64,000 nucleotides of DNA from Membranipora membranacea (lineage: Eukaryota > Bryozoa > Gymnolaemata > Cheilostomatida > Membraniporidae): positions 16,863,387 to 16,927,386 of the forward strand of contig OU612069.1 in assembly GCA_914767715.1 (NCBI GenBank), written 5' to 3'. Positions 36,016 through 49,296 of this stretch are shown here, one piece after another. How positions within the stretch are numbered: the stretch's first letter is position 1; the number at the start of each line of letters is the position of its first letter. Both the position numbers and the translations under genes were made by a program. The notes beneath the pieces were generated by a model, which worked only from the letters and a program-made list of their open reading frames with translations, searched no databases and was not told the DNA's origin.

Positions 36016-38352
36016 GATACGTTATGCCATATTCTGTTGGCATTTACAGCTTATATTATGAACTTTTATTGACCACCGATCAATGCATGAAGCAAATAAG
36101 ACCATGTTTCTGATATGCTTTTTCAAAGCGGCTCCGTATGTGAGACTTTTCAAAAAAACATTGTCTTGTCTGAGTGCTGGTCCTTTTGACAGCATGTCTG
36201 ACGTGATGGAAAAATGATGCAAAATGTATTTACCTTTGATGGTCTATGCTGATCTTGATACATTTGTTATACTGCTAAAATTTGTGGTGTGTGTCATTTA
36301 AACAGCAATATATTGGGAAAAAGCAAAAAATTTGTCTCAAATAGTTACTTAAAATTTGAAGTTATCTACTCAGGTTGGGTGTGTAGATAACTCCACACAC
36401 CAACAAAAAAGTGTTACAGGCGTCTGATCTGGGATCACAAGGTCCTGAGTTCGAGCCCACACCGGGTGCATTGTTTGTCTAGAAAAAATGATCACCTTCA
36501 TATACTTTTAAACTCGATGGCTTAGTTCTTATAGGTATTTATGAACAGCAATTTTTTTGTCCAGTACAGTTGTTTTGAAGAATTTATTCTGAAAATGAGA
36601 GTTTAAAAATTAAAGATTGCTTTATTTTTCTCAGCAGCTTTGACAGCTTTGTGTGCGGGGAGCCCCCGGAATTTTCATTAAATATACTGCCTATACTGAG
36701 ATTGAGTCCATTTGATGGCTGTGTTAGGTTTTGGATGCAAAATATTTATAAGCTTGATTTGGAGTTTGATGGGTTAAACCTTGACATCGACTAAATCAAC
36801 ATCTCTTAATCATAACTTATAGCATGATATTATGGCATTCAAGTGCTACGTGTCAGTGAGTTTTTCAGACCTTTTAATTCAATGGCATCATGTGACCCAC
36901 TCTGACCTTTGATCATTTTCTCATAACTTTTTTTTTATTGAGATGCATGCAGTCTGATCTATTTTGCAGTTGTTTTGGCTAAAATGGTGTAAAAAGAATG
37001 CGATCAGCTACCTTTCAAATTCATCAAAAACTACTTGGAGGCAGACAAGTGTTAAGATGCAGTGTATGATGGAACCCACTACCAAATGTGTTTTAACCAT
37101 CAACTAATGATAAGTCCATTGCTGTGATAGGCGATGTCTCTCTCTCTCTCACAGCTGCACCTGATTCATCTTAGCTCAAGACAATCACTATGCTCATCAA
37201 GATTAATCTAATGTTTTTCACTGAGCCTATTGGCTTAATTTTTGTGAGACCTCTGTGTTAATAATGTTGTCAGGACCAATTCTACTACTTCTCTCGATAC
37301 TGAGAAATATTTCTATGCAATAATTCACAATGATGCAAACTAATATGCCATCTACTCTAAGTGCCATTTTTATTTTTATATCCTGATAACTTTTTTTCTT
37401 ATATGCAGTTCCATGTCATCTGCCCATAGATATAGTTTAGTTTAATGATATTTTCAGTTGATTGCGAGACTTATTTTCCCACTTATATTTTTACTCTTTT
37501 TAGAAATATCCTGTTCTCAATAAAATTAGACCAACAAGGTAACCAATACTCCACAACACCTTGATCAAACCAGTGCTCCGACGATTTAGCTAACATGATC
37601 CATGCTCTCCAAGCTTATAACCGTTTAGTTCCGTTGTTTTGAACCAAATAATTTTTCAAAACAAATATACAGGTCTCCCCCAGCATCAAATTAGGATGGA
37701 CGTAGATTGCATAATAAGCCTATACAGGACACCGTATACATCTAGATTGAGGTACTTAATTGGGGGTGACATTATGACATTGAATTGTCTAGGAGCAATG
37801 ATTTTACCATTGATTCAAAGTTCCAAGTCAAGGTTTTTTGTTGAAATCTGGAACTATGTTACATCAGTATCCAAACAGTACCTCCTGATATATATATATA
37901 TATACATGTATATATATATGTATACATTTCCATGGCAACAACCATCATCCGAAGATGTTCTCCCTGATTTGCAAAAAAATCAAGGGAATAAAACTCATTA
38001 CAATGAAAACAAATGGTTTGACAATGTGCCTGCGGCTGTGCTTGCGGCTTGGGTACGTTGCTTTTGGGGTGGTGTATTTGCTGTGTGTTTGTAGCACTGA
38101 CCTGATTGGTTGCATGGTGGTGATAATTGGTTTGCTTGCCATTGTGTGGGGTCTATTGTTTGCACTACTGCATTGCGCTTCAGTGTGGATTTGGTTATCT
38201 ATTGATGAGGATCTCTCTTCAGTTATACTATAATTGAATTTTCCTTAATTTTACCTGTGATTTATTGAGTCATAGGAGTTGACGAGAGCCTCCAGGATCA
38301 CTGACAGAGGTGAGATCTTGTATAGAGTATATCTATATATTATATACTATGG

Positions 38353-38573
38353 TGTACAGGAATCCGCGACAACTTAGCCAGAGCCAAACTTAGCGCAAGC
38401 TCGAGCAAAGTTTGGCTCAGGCTAAGTTTGGCTCGGGCTTAGTTTGGATAGGGCTAAGTTTAGCTCAAGCTGAGTTTGGCTTGAGCTAATTTGGCTCGGT
38501 TTAAGTTTGGACGGGGCTAAGTTTGGACAGGGCTAAGTTTGGACAGGGCCAAGTGATCGCGCTTCCGTGTACA
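38353..38573. mobile_element. MITE with internal 16-bp repeats, copy in duplication 2
   Basis: Same sequence as 32352–32572, carried along by the segmental duplication. Confidence 0.75.
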
Positions 38574-39529
38574 GTATATAACAACTATATGAATGTGGTT
38601 GATTGTTAAAAGAATGCCATTACCAGAAGACTGGGGCAGAGTCTGATCACTTCCATTCATCTGTTGAGAGAACTTTTGATGCGTATGTCCAACTTACTAT
38701 TGGCAAATTGGGATTATCTACTGTATTATCCACAATTTTTCATATCAGCCTCATGTCACTTCTGCAGCAAAATGGAAAAAGTAGTTTTACTTTAATGATA
38801 GTACCTCTTTGCAACCATCTTGGCTTTGCCGCGGCTATAAATAGTATCAGACCAAGGAGTTAGGGTCACTCTCATTCTAACTCTTTGATCAGACTCAACT
38901 TAATTTCTGCATCCACATTTTCTAATGTGCTCTTTATATTTTTGCATGTTTTTTTTAATCATATCATTATTTTTGTTCATGAGTGTTTTGAGTATGATAA
39001 CATATTATGTAAGGTTCAATATCCACCATTGCCATAAGCTCAAAGAATTAAAACCCTGATGACTAGTGAACAGAAGTTATCACTGAATTGGATATTCGGG
39101 GTGGGCAGCTTTGTTTAAGGGTGTAAAATCCGGATATTGATCACTCCCTTTGTCTGCATTGTCAAAAACAAACATCTGAACAAGGAGTTACATTCTTCCT
39201 TGATTAGAAAAGGCAGCTTTGAATCATGAGTCCTCTGAATATGGAGTTATTTTCATCTTTGGTAGGGGAAGATAATTTCGAATAACAGTTAAATTTTCGA
39301 ATTAAATGAGTCTAAAAACAATTGGCTGGGCTTGGACCACAGCCAAGTGTCTGAATTAACCGGAATTTCGAATTATCAGGATTCGAATTAACCAGCTTAC
39401 ACTGTTCACTGTGTTTTCATGTAAATTCATGAGCAGAGTTGTCACCTCTTGGTTCGCCCTAGAAATCTGCATCGGTGCCCGCAGCCCAAACAATATACTT
39501 GTACCAATAGGCTGAGATTCAAAAAACAA

Positions 39530-40798
39530 CCCAGCCGGCACAACTGTATCTAAACTATGTTGGAAAGATGTTTACCTTAGAGGCTGAACTACGTCTGCCT
39601 AATGTGGCAATCTGTCACGCTATTATATGTTGGAATGGTGCATTTTAGTAGATATTGTTACGATGCATAAACTGCCTCTGCTACACATCTAACTAGAGGC
39701 TTGTATATATAGTAACCATGCGTTTTCTTGATAGCAAATTTATACACAATATAATATACCTCAATGTGTATTTCATTTTAATTACGATTTATTAGATTTC
39801 ATATCAATTAGCAATTAGGAGGGTGTTTTACTCATTGTGAGTCAGTCCACTGTGGATGTTGAGTAGTAGGCCCATTAGACCATTGGACTTCCACTGCTGT
39901 AGGGTAAGTCATTGAGTAATTAGCAGTGTAACTCTTAAAACTTATTATGAATACAATCTAATTCAACTTTATTCGCAAAAAACATTAAGTGGTGCTTAAT
40001 GCAGGTAATTTAAACCCTGGCTATATATTAACCTATTTCAAAATACTGACATGTATTAATGTTTCAAAATTATTGAATAATGGTTTATTTAAATAATTAT
40101 ATTGCACTGTTGTGTTGTCACAAGGGCTTACCAAACGTTAGCAGCTTACCAGGGGAGATAAATGCAAGTAATGTCTAGAAATTCAACAGCTACGCAGTTA
40201 TAAACGCATCGTTCCCATGCAGTTTAGAGACTAGATTTGATTTTAAGAAAATGGAATACGACAGTGCAAAATAGAATTGCACACAATTTGGAGCCACACA
40301 GAGTGGTAGCAAACAAATCGCAAAGCATTTTTTCCCATATGATGCCAGTATTCTTGCAAATTACTCTCTAGTAAAGTAGCTGTAGTTACTGCGCAGTTAC
40401 CATATTGGAAAAAACTGTGTTGCTTTGTATGCACCATTTATGCCTCTATGTGGACATAAATGCATCGTTCCCATGCGGTCTAGAGACTAGATTTGATTTT
40501 AAGAAAATGGAATAAAACAGTGCAAAATAGAATTGCACACAATTTGGAGCCACACAGATTGTTAGCAAACAAATGGCAAAGCATTTTATCACATATGATG
40601 CCAGTATTCTTACAAATTACTCTCTAGTAAAGTAGCTGTAGTTACTGCGCAGTTACCATATTGGAAAAAACTGTGTTGCTTTGTATGCACCATTTATGCA
40701 TCTACAAGATATTGAATGTTAAACGCGTACCATGCAACACAGAAACAATCCAATTGCGACATTGGAAACATGTTGCCGCATACAATGTGCCCGCTGGG
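39530..40798. mobile_element. 1.27-kb DNA element inserted in duplication copy 2
   Basis: Absent from copy 1, where the uninterrupted site AAAAACAACGGTCT lies at about 33521. Ends are inverted: CCCAGCCGGCACAACTGTAT at left, CCCAGCGGGCACATTGTATG on the opposite strand at right. The target duplication is AA, or AAC if the element starts at 39531. It holds no transposase, so it is non-autonomous. Inside, a block of about 243 bp starting GCATCGTTCCCATGC is tandemly duplicated (40205 and 40459). Confidence 0.92.
40203..40700. repeat. About 254-bp tandem duplication within the inserted element
   Basis: Two units, both running from GCATCGTTCCCATGC through GTTACCATATTGGAAAAAAC to CACCATTTATGC, with scattered substitutions. 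Confidence 0.9.
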
Positions 40799-41580
40799 AA
40801 CGGTCTCAGTCAGGGGACCTTGCTGTCTTAACCAACGGATCAAGGCAGATATTTACAAGAATAGCAAAGACTTCACAAAGAAAAAGATTTGAATGATTGA
40901 ACTGTGCCTGAATATTGGTCTAACCAAGTTTGAAATCATAAAAAATCCTGTATGGTAATGAATGGAATAAATTTGCATCCAGTTGATCATCTCGCAGAAA
41001 ATTGTGTGATATAAAGTTGTCATTAATTCTCATGTCGTTTGCCTGTCTAGTGTGATACCCATATCTGAGTAAACTGATATAGATATACTGGAAAAGCTTT
41101 CAAAGCATGTGCACAAGAATAATTTTACCCCTTATAGACAATTATGATAAAAGACTGTCCAAACTTAATATTGAAGAACTTAGTGTACATTTAAATGTCT
41201 TATGTCAGCGATAATTTTCTAAAGTTCAATCCTACGAGGACCATGTTTGCAATGATTCGCTTCAGCTGTCTCAGCCTTTTATGATGAGCTGCTGTTTAAA
41301 AAATTCATTTAATTCCATTCCTTCTTTTTCACACGGCCTCATTTGTCAAGATACTTTTAAGGCCATTGTGATATTTTAAGTGCATTGTAAAAGCGATAAA
41401 ATTATAAGTAACAATTGCAATCCTGTACACACATAAAATATGATTTTATCACAAGATCCTTTAATAATATAATTGGCAAATTTAAGTAGGTCACAGCTAG
41501 TAGTATGTGGAAAAAGGTACATATCTCATCTCATTGTTTACACTGGCATATCTGAATATTGAAATGACTAGAATATGAGC

Positions 41581-44500
41581 TTATGCATTGTCAAGATTAT
41601 TCAGTGACCTAGCGATATCAGAATTATCACCAGTCTCACTATGTATTCGCTTATGCATTTCTAGTGATAGTCTGTGGTATTCTGCTGCTTTGTTACACTC
41701 ATTCATTGCGTGGTATGTGTCTCCCAGGTTATTCAGTGACAGAGCAATTTTGGAGTGGTCACTATTCTCACCATGTATACGCTTACGCATTTCTAGTGAT
41801 AGTCTGTGGTATTCTTCAGCTTTGTGATACTCATTCATTGCGTGGTATGTGTTTCCCAGGTTATTCAGTAACACAGCGATATCAGAGTGGTCACTATTCT
41901 CACCGTGTATACGCTTACGCATTTCTAGTGATAGTCTGTGGTATTCTGCTGCTTTGTTATACTCATTCATTGCGTGGTATGTGGTACCGAGGTTATTCAG
42001 TGACCAAGCAATATCAGAGTGGTCACTATTCTCACCATGTATACGCTTACGCATTTCTAGTGATAGTCTGTGGTATTCTGCTGCTTTGTTATACTCATTC
42101 ATTGCGTGGTATGTGGTACCGAGGTTATTCAGTGACCTAGCAATATCAGAGTGGTCACTATTCTCACCGTGTATACGCTTCTCCATTTCTAGTGATAGTC
42201 TGTGGTATTCTGCTGCTTTGTTATACTCATTCATTGCGTGGTATGTGGTACCGAGGTTATTCAGTGACCTAGCAATATCATAGTGGTCACTATTCTCACC
42301 GTGTATACGCTTCTCCATTTCTAGTGATAGTCTGTGGTATTCTGCTGCTTTGTTATACTCATTCATTGCGTGGTATGTGGTACCGAGGTTATTCAGTGAC
42401 CAAGCAATATCAGAGTGGTCACTATTCTCACCATGTATACGCTTACGCATTTCTAGTGATAGTCTGAAGTATTCCTCAGCTTTGTTATACTCGTTCATTG
42501 CTTTGTATGTGTTTCCCAGGTTATTCAGTGACAGAGCAATTTTGGAGTGGTCACTATTCTCACCGTGTATACGCTTACGCATTTCTAGTGATAGTCTGTA
42601 GTATTCTGCAGCTTTGTTATACTCATTCATTGCGTGGTATGTGTTTCCAAGGTTATTAAGTGACACAGCAATATCAGAGTGGTCACTTTTCTCCCCGTGT
42701 ATACGCTTACGCATTTCTAGTGATAGTCTGTAGTATTCTGCAGCTTTGTTATACTCATTCACTGCGTGGTATGTGTTTCCAAGGTTATTAAGTGACACAG
42801 CAATATCAGAGTGGTCACTATTCTCACCATGTATACGCTTCTCCATTTCTAGTGATAGTCTGTGGTATTCTGCTGCTTTGTCATAATCCTTCATTGCGTG
42901 GTATGTGTTTCCAAGGTTATTAAGTGACAGAGCAATATCAGAGTGATCACTATTCTCACCATGTATAGGCTTACGCATTTCTAACGATAGTCTGTGGTAT
43001 TCTTCAGCTTTGTGATACTCATTCATTGCTTTGTATGTGGTACCCAGGTTATTCAGTGACGCATAAATAACATAATGGTCACTATTCTCACCATGTATAC
43101 GCTTCTCCATTTCTAGTGATAGTCTGTGGTATTCTGCTGCTTTGTCATAATCCTTCATTGCGTGGTATGTGTTTCCAAGGTTATTAAGTGACAGAGCAAT
43201 ATCAGAGTGATCACTATTCTCACCATGTATACGCTTACGCATTTCTAGTGATAGTCTGTGGTATTCTACAGCTTTGTTATACTCGTTCATTGCTTCGTAG
43301 GTGTTTCCCAGGTTATTCAGTGACAGAGCAATTTTGGAGTGGTCACTATTCTCACCGTGTATACGCTTACACATTTCTAGTGATAGTCTGTGGTATTCCT
43401 CAGCTTTGTTATACTCGTTCATTGCTTCGTATGTGTTTCCCAGGTCATTAAGTGACACAGCAATATCAGAGTGGTCACTATTCTCACCATGTATACGCTT
43501 ACGCATTTCTAGTCATAGTCTGTAGTATTCCTCAGCTTTGTTATACTCGTTCATTGCGTGGTATGTGTTTCCCAGGTTATTCAGTGACAGAGCAATTTTG
43601 GAGTGGTCACTATTCTCACCGTGTATACGCTTACGCATTTCTAGTGATAGTCTGTAGTATTCTGCAGCTTTGTTATACTCGTTCATTGCTTCGTATGTGT
43701 TTCCCAGGTCATTAAGTGACACAGCAATATCAGAGTGGTCACTATTCTCACCATGTATACGCTTACGCATTTCTAGTGATAGTCTGTAGTATTCTGCAGC
43801 TTTGTTATACTCGTTCATTGCTTCGTATGTGTTTCCAAGGTTATTAAGTGACAGAGCAATATCAGAGTGATCACTATTCTCACCATGTATACGCTTCTCC
43901 ATTTCTAGTGATAGTCTGTGGTATTCTGCTGCTTTGTTATACTCGTTCATTGCTTCGTATTTGTTTCCCAGGTTATTCAGTGACAGAGCAATTTTGGAGT
44001 GGTCACTGTTCTCACCGTGTATACGCTTACGCATTTCTAGCGATAGTTTAAAGTTTTTTGTAGCTGAATCATATTGCCGCATTTCATGCATTATATATCC
44101 TTGGTAAGATACAGCATCTGACATGTCTGCACAAAAGACATTTTCACTGTATACACGCCTGTACATGTCTATCGATGAAATCATGCACTCTTCAGCTGCG
44201 CACAAATCACCTAAATTAATGTAGTTTTCTCCCATCACTTTTAGTAAGAGAGCTATCTTTGGATGATCAACAGTCTCACCATATATCCTGCTGTAGGTTA
44301 CCCTGGATCTCCTTAAGTAAATTTTAGCATTATCGTAATGATGTTGGTTATAAAAGTCTAACCCTATTACATAATATCCATGTGCAGCTTCAGGTACTAA
44401 ACTCTCCTCTCCGTACAGATGTTCAAACATACTCTGATATCTTCTGCTGTATTTGACTGAGGTCACCTGGTCATGCTGTTCCTGGTACAAATAGGCCAGT

Positions 44501-47500
44501 GCCTCTATACATTCAAGCAATGATGATGTTGGATACTGTAATATTTTTAGTCTTTCCTCAGTGGATAGATTTTGTAGGTCAACACTTATGGTGCTTGCAT
44601 GAGGACTGTCAATCTGATCACCATAATAATCATACTTCACTTCTTGGCTCGCCTTTATATAAAAAAATTGAAGGGCTTTGAGGAGATACTTCTCAGCTTT
44701 GTCACATTGTCTCAAATCAACATATAAGCGCCCTATGCTAAGCAAGTAATCTCCTGATGATTCTTCACCTACACCCTCCAAAGTGTTGAGTGCAGCGATC
44801 CGATCTCCTAGATGACGCTGGCAGGTAGCGATCCTAAGACACACTGATTTGGTCTTGTAGTATTTATCGTTCTCTCTGAGATGAATGAGAACTTCCAGAG
44901 CTTGCCTGAAGTAAAAGTTATCTGTGAAAATATTTGCTACCAGATACCTTATTTCTTGATTACAAATGGCGCTGTGACTACCAAGCCAGTCTAGAATGTT
45001 CTCCTCGGCTAAGTGCTGTATTGGCCCGAAGTGCTCATTCAGCAAATTGAATGCTAGCATTGTGTGACCAGTATGCTGGAGTGTCGATATCTTGCATAGG
45101 AATGTCTGGTCATTCGCATTCGCTGTTGTTTTATAACCCATACACACAGTACCCAATTGATCAGCGTTTACTTCCCCTAGTTTATCCTTTAAAGGAACCA
45201 TCATATCAGCTAGTGCCAGGATAAGACCTGTGTGAACATACAATCTATTCCCAGGTGAATTACAATCAACCTTTAATTTTGTAGTTTCTGTTGTTTGCTT
45301 CTCTGCTGTTGAAATCCTGTCATCTTGAGAGTCATGGTACAGGTAAGCTGAAAGTCTGACAAAACAGGCAACAGCAAGCTGAAAGATCAATGATTTATAC
45401 AAATCCTCTGATATTTTCCCAGTCGAGTGCAGGCGTTCTGCAGTTGTCCATGCATCTTTTCCAAACACCTGATGGATCACTGCCAGATCATACAACAGTA
45501 TTGATGGAAATCTGTAGAGTTGCCTCTTCACGTCTACTGTATAGGCTTGATTCAGCAAGCGATCATCAGGGGTAAAGTCAAACTTCTTCATATCGTTTGC
45601 CAGCATGTCTATATTTGCATTTGCCCGTGCTTCACTGAGCTTGATAGACTGTATGAATTCCTTGAGGGTAGAAAGTAGGTTACTATTCCCATCAGAATAT
45701 ACCTCTGTCATATAGGAGAGCATCGCTGTAAGATCACCTTTCAGGGAGTCCTTTGTAGGGTTATTTAGTACATGCTCATATGCGATGCCTAAATCACTGG
45801 GAGTAGTAATGAAACTGCATTTATTACTGTCCTGTCCATTACCTGTTGGTATGTTGCCAGCCTCTGCAGACAAGCCGTCGATTTTGAATCCATTCTTTGA
45901 TTCGTCGTCAAACCACCCATTCAGTTCTTCAATTGCCATATACTTAAGCTTAGTTTCCCCGAGATTACCTATTAGAAAATAGCTGGTCATTGCTAATTTC
46001 CTGAAATAGTCTTCAGTCTGCGGTGTTTTCTTCTCGATTAGAAATATGTATTCGAGATCAGAGTACGGGGTTGCCTCCCCTCGAGCTAGTGAGCCTATAG
46101 CTATAACTGAAAATCCACATGGTGGTTCCTGGACCAGAGTTTCCACACTTTTATCTATGATAGTGTGAACAAAGTCGATCATTCTCTCCGTGCATAGTGT
46201 GGATACTGTTTGAGCTGAATCAACTAGCTGTCCCATCATATCTTCCGTTGGCATTGGTTCTTCTGAATTCACATCAAATCGCATGGATAGTTCGTCAGTT
46301 ACTTGGTTTTGAATTCGAACCTCATCTCGTATCTTATGTAGATTGCTGAGAAGATCAGTAGTTATTTCCTGCTGTTGATCATAGCTGATCACAGCTGATC
46401 CCTTCCAAAATGTCTGCTGAATCTGGAATACTCTTTCTTTCCAGCCGTCATATCTTGGTTTTCTCACTGACACAGAGTTGAAGAGTGTGTGCGCCTGTAA
46501 AATGAAAACATGATTGAGATAACTTTGCATTTGGATTCTATTTTTCATAGTGTGGTGGATTTTTCACCGCAGCTGGACAGTCAAAATTTATTTCACTTAA
46601 ATTCATGTTGTAATCATGTTATTTGTCTTCCTGTTAGGAGGACTCATCATTTTAGTAAATTTTCTAATTTTAATTTTAACAAACCCACCCAGTATTTTCA
46701 ATTTCATAGCCATGGAATTTTCCTTAGCAGTAACATTTTTCACATGCCTCACAGGATCATTGTGAACCTAAATACTATGTTTTAACAATGATTTTAATAA
46801 CTCAACACTAGTGGAATCAAATCAACTAGTATTTTGCAGCTGAAGCTGCCACACCTTATATTTTAAACAAATCAATAGAAAACAATACAGTGCCATAGGG
46901 AGTTAAACCCACTGAAGTAAGTGTTCTTGAGTTCTGCCTGCTGGCTGACCTCCCTGCCTTGTCATAAATTTGCCTTGTACTCTGTTGCTTGGCTGTTGTT
47001 TGGCACACTTGTCTTGCAGATAAATTAGGTTACTATCTTGTCCATATCCCCTTCAATTTATCTTGCCTGATAAAATAGCTTACTAGTTTGTCCATATCCC
47101 CCTTCCCCAATTTGTCTTGCCTGGTAAATTAGGTCACTAGCTGTCCATACCCCCTCCCAGATCGCCAGATAAATAAAGTGTCTATATTTCTCCATATCTC
47201 CCTCCTCCCAAATTCAGTCCCAAAGTCAGGTCAATAGTATCCCACTAAGATAGAGTCAGCGTACTTGTTACATTCCGACAAAGATAGTGTCGGCGATTCC
47301 CACTTGATCGGACATTGAATTTGAATATTGCTTCACAATCAGCAGCATCTTTATATCAATTATTTCTTCTTTAAAAACATTTTTTTGCCTAAAATTATAA
47401 AAAATCACACTGCTCAGGACAAGCTGCTCAATCTATTATAATTTTCAAACTCAAAATCAGATCAGAATGGATGAAATTATTGACAGAAAACCTGGATTTT

Positions 47501-47869
47501 AGACAGTAAATCAACAATAGCATCATTGCTTCTACACCTTCCAATGTCGTTACGTCGCCCACAATTAAATGCCTCAATGCTAATGCTGCATATTGTGTCC
47601 TGTCTAGGTTTTATTAAGTCTATGGTAAGAGCACTGATTAGTTTTATTACACCAACATATTGATGTCCTCATGCTTCGGATAATTTTATTATTTTATTAT
47701 AGCTTACCCTCAGACAATCTGTCCAGTCGTCAGTTTTCTGATATTTCTTGTAATAAAACTCTGCTAGTCGTACCAAGTGCTTCACTTGGACCTCCAGATT
47801 ATATTTACCTCCTACGCTACAGGAGTAATCCCTCTTGAACTCGTGTAAATAATCCTCGTTATAAATCAT
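41581..47869 (-). CDS. Nucleotidyltransferase–TPR array protein, interrupted by one TGA
   Basis: Exons 47869–47708 (MIYNEDYLHEFKRD ... TDDWTDCLR) and 46496–41581 join in phase 0. The first opens right after an acceptor, so an upstream exon is likely. In the big exon, about 100 codons after the acceptor, GSLARGEATPYSDLEY matches the GS...D-x-E/D core of GlnD/DUF294-like nucleotidyltransferases. A helical middle follows, then a few degenerate TPRs. From 44040 down come about 18–19 TPRs of exactly 44 residues (132 bp), each EMRKRIHGENSDHSDI...SLNNLGNTYHAMNEYNKA, akin to kinesin-light-chain TPRs. The serine codon TCA of RLSLEM is TGA at 43513–43515; the frame is otherwise open on both sides. A C-to-G nonsense change, an assembly error or a polymorphism would explain it. 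Likely a cytosolic signalling or scaffold protein; substrate unknown. Confidence 0.8.
41600..44045 (-). repeat. 132-bp coding tandem array (TPR units)
   Basis: Blocks such as CGCATTTCTAGTGATAGTCTG recur every 132 bp, about 18–19 times. Neighbouring units are almost identical at DNA level, including synonymous sites, which indicates recent unequal exchange or gene conversion. Confidence 0.95.
46549..47000. other. Intron of the nucleotidyltransferase–TPR gene, no other feature seen
   Basis: AT-rich, with no coding signature. Part of the intron between 46496 and 47708. Confidence 0.5.
47001..47225. repeat. Imperfect ~60-bp tandem repeat
   Basis: Three to four units built on TTGTCTTGC..GATAAATTAG..TTACTA..TGTCCATATCCCCCTTC, decaying to the right. 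Intronic. Confidence 0.7.
47478..47630. repeat. Dispersed repeat shared with 26173–26325
   Basis: Second copy of the repeat with CATTGCTTCTACACCTTCCA, in the intron of the nucleotidyltransferase–TPR gene. Confidence 0.85.
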
Positions 47870-49296
47870 CTGAAAGACAAGATAAAAATGTCCCTGCAAT
47901 ATCAACGGTCAATAATTGCGAGGCCCCCTAAAATGTGTTCAAGACGGATATGATTGATTTTCTTATACATGTAAATTGTAACATTACCTTCCCTTCATCA
48001 TAGAAGATCAGAAATCAGAAATACTATGTCATAGTTTCTACACCTCTCAGTTTGCCAGTTAGGGAGAAAATCAGTTTTTTAACTGGAAAATATAGGAGGA
48101 GATAAATCATAATAATTGCCCATGGAATCCCAGTGCTTTGCCTGAGAATACCAAAATACTCCCATTCATACATTTCCAGCTCAGTTTAAATGGAATTGGA
48201 GCAAGATTTTAAATCGTACTGCAGGGTGAAATGTTATGAGATAGGTTACAATTATGACTCAATGTCAAATTAAGTCAGCAAATGTATATGCAGAGAGATG
48301 TGAGTGCATCTTAGAAAGATTTTCAAAGGCTGCAGCCACCAAATTCAATCCAATAGAGGGAAATTGTATTTGATATGACCTCTTAAACAACCATTGCTAC
48401 AAGAGTTTGTGGTCAACTGTTTTGTGAGAGGGCTGCATCGAGAGAAGCTGGCAAAGGAAGAAGCAGCTACTGGAATTTCAAGGGAAAAACTTTCAAACAT
48501 TTGTATTAACTCCTTGGTTATAATTAAACCACCACATTTACCATGTGCAGACTTAATTAATTCACTTTATAGCTGGTGTAACATATAAATCAGATGACTC
48601 CGTCAAGGACCATGGGATGCGAAATAAGTAGAGACAGCAAAGCTCAGACAATTCTATAATAGAATCGATAATGTCGTTTCCCCCTGTTTCCGTAAGTTAA
48701 CCATGTTGACGTCCCTTGTTTATGGCACGGAATTAACTGTTGTTTCCTATGACAAGAACATGCTCTTTCGAAGTGACATTTTGATATCATAGAAAATAAC
48801 AAATGTACAGTTGACGTGATTTGGCCTGGAGTGGCTACTATAAAAGCTCTGGGAACCCAATGCATGTCAAGCTTTTTGAAACCAAAACTTAAAAGCCAAC
48901 ATATCTATTGGATAAAAGACTGCTGTATTTTCGTATCACAGTTTGCTGTATTTTATACACCATCGTTATACCAGGTTGATTAAAATAAAATTTAGTGATT
49001 AAGTAAAACACATAGTTGGATTTCTTCTATCCGAACCTCGTAAATAGAACATGGATGATGCAAGAAAATATCGTACGCTTGCAAAATAACCCAGTACATG
49101 GCCATTAAAATCTATTGGTGATGTTATTTGTATTGGTATAATTGACCTAATCAATTTGTTCTGTCTGATGATCTGAATCTATGAACTAGGCCACATGACT
49201 GCTTCTCAAGACTCAAAGTTACCCTCACGATACCGCCTCGTAACATCTAAAAGGCCTTGCAGTTCCCCGAGACTGCATGCAGGCTCTCGGCCTATA
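47870..49296. other. No gene recognised; presumed upstream region of the NTase–TPR gene
   Basis: Should hold the missing first exon and promoter of the gene ending at 47869. I could not identify them. Confidence 0.4.

Larger units (their letters stand above)
36362..42213. repeat. Segmental duplication, copy 2
   Basis: Partner of 30378–34941, offset about 6.0 kb, then about 7.27 kb after a 1.27-kb insertion at 39531. Its right part runs into the full TPR gene, so this copy holds the intact side of the breakpoint. Confidence 0.97.

Noticed and set aside
43513-43515. TGA read as selenocysteine
   Set aside because: It replaces a structural serine in one repeat of many, no redox motif is nearby, and no SECIS-like element was recognised.
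41588-44051. Plus-strand frames across the TPR array
   Set aside because: Antisense shadows of the 132-bp coding repeat.
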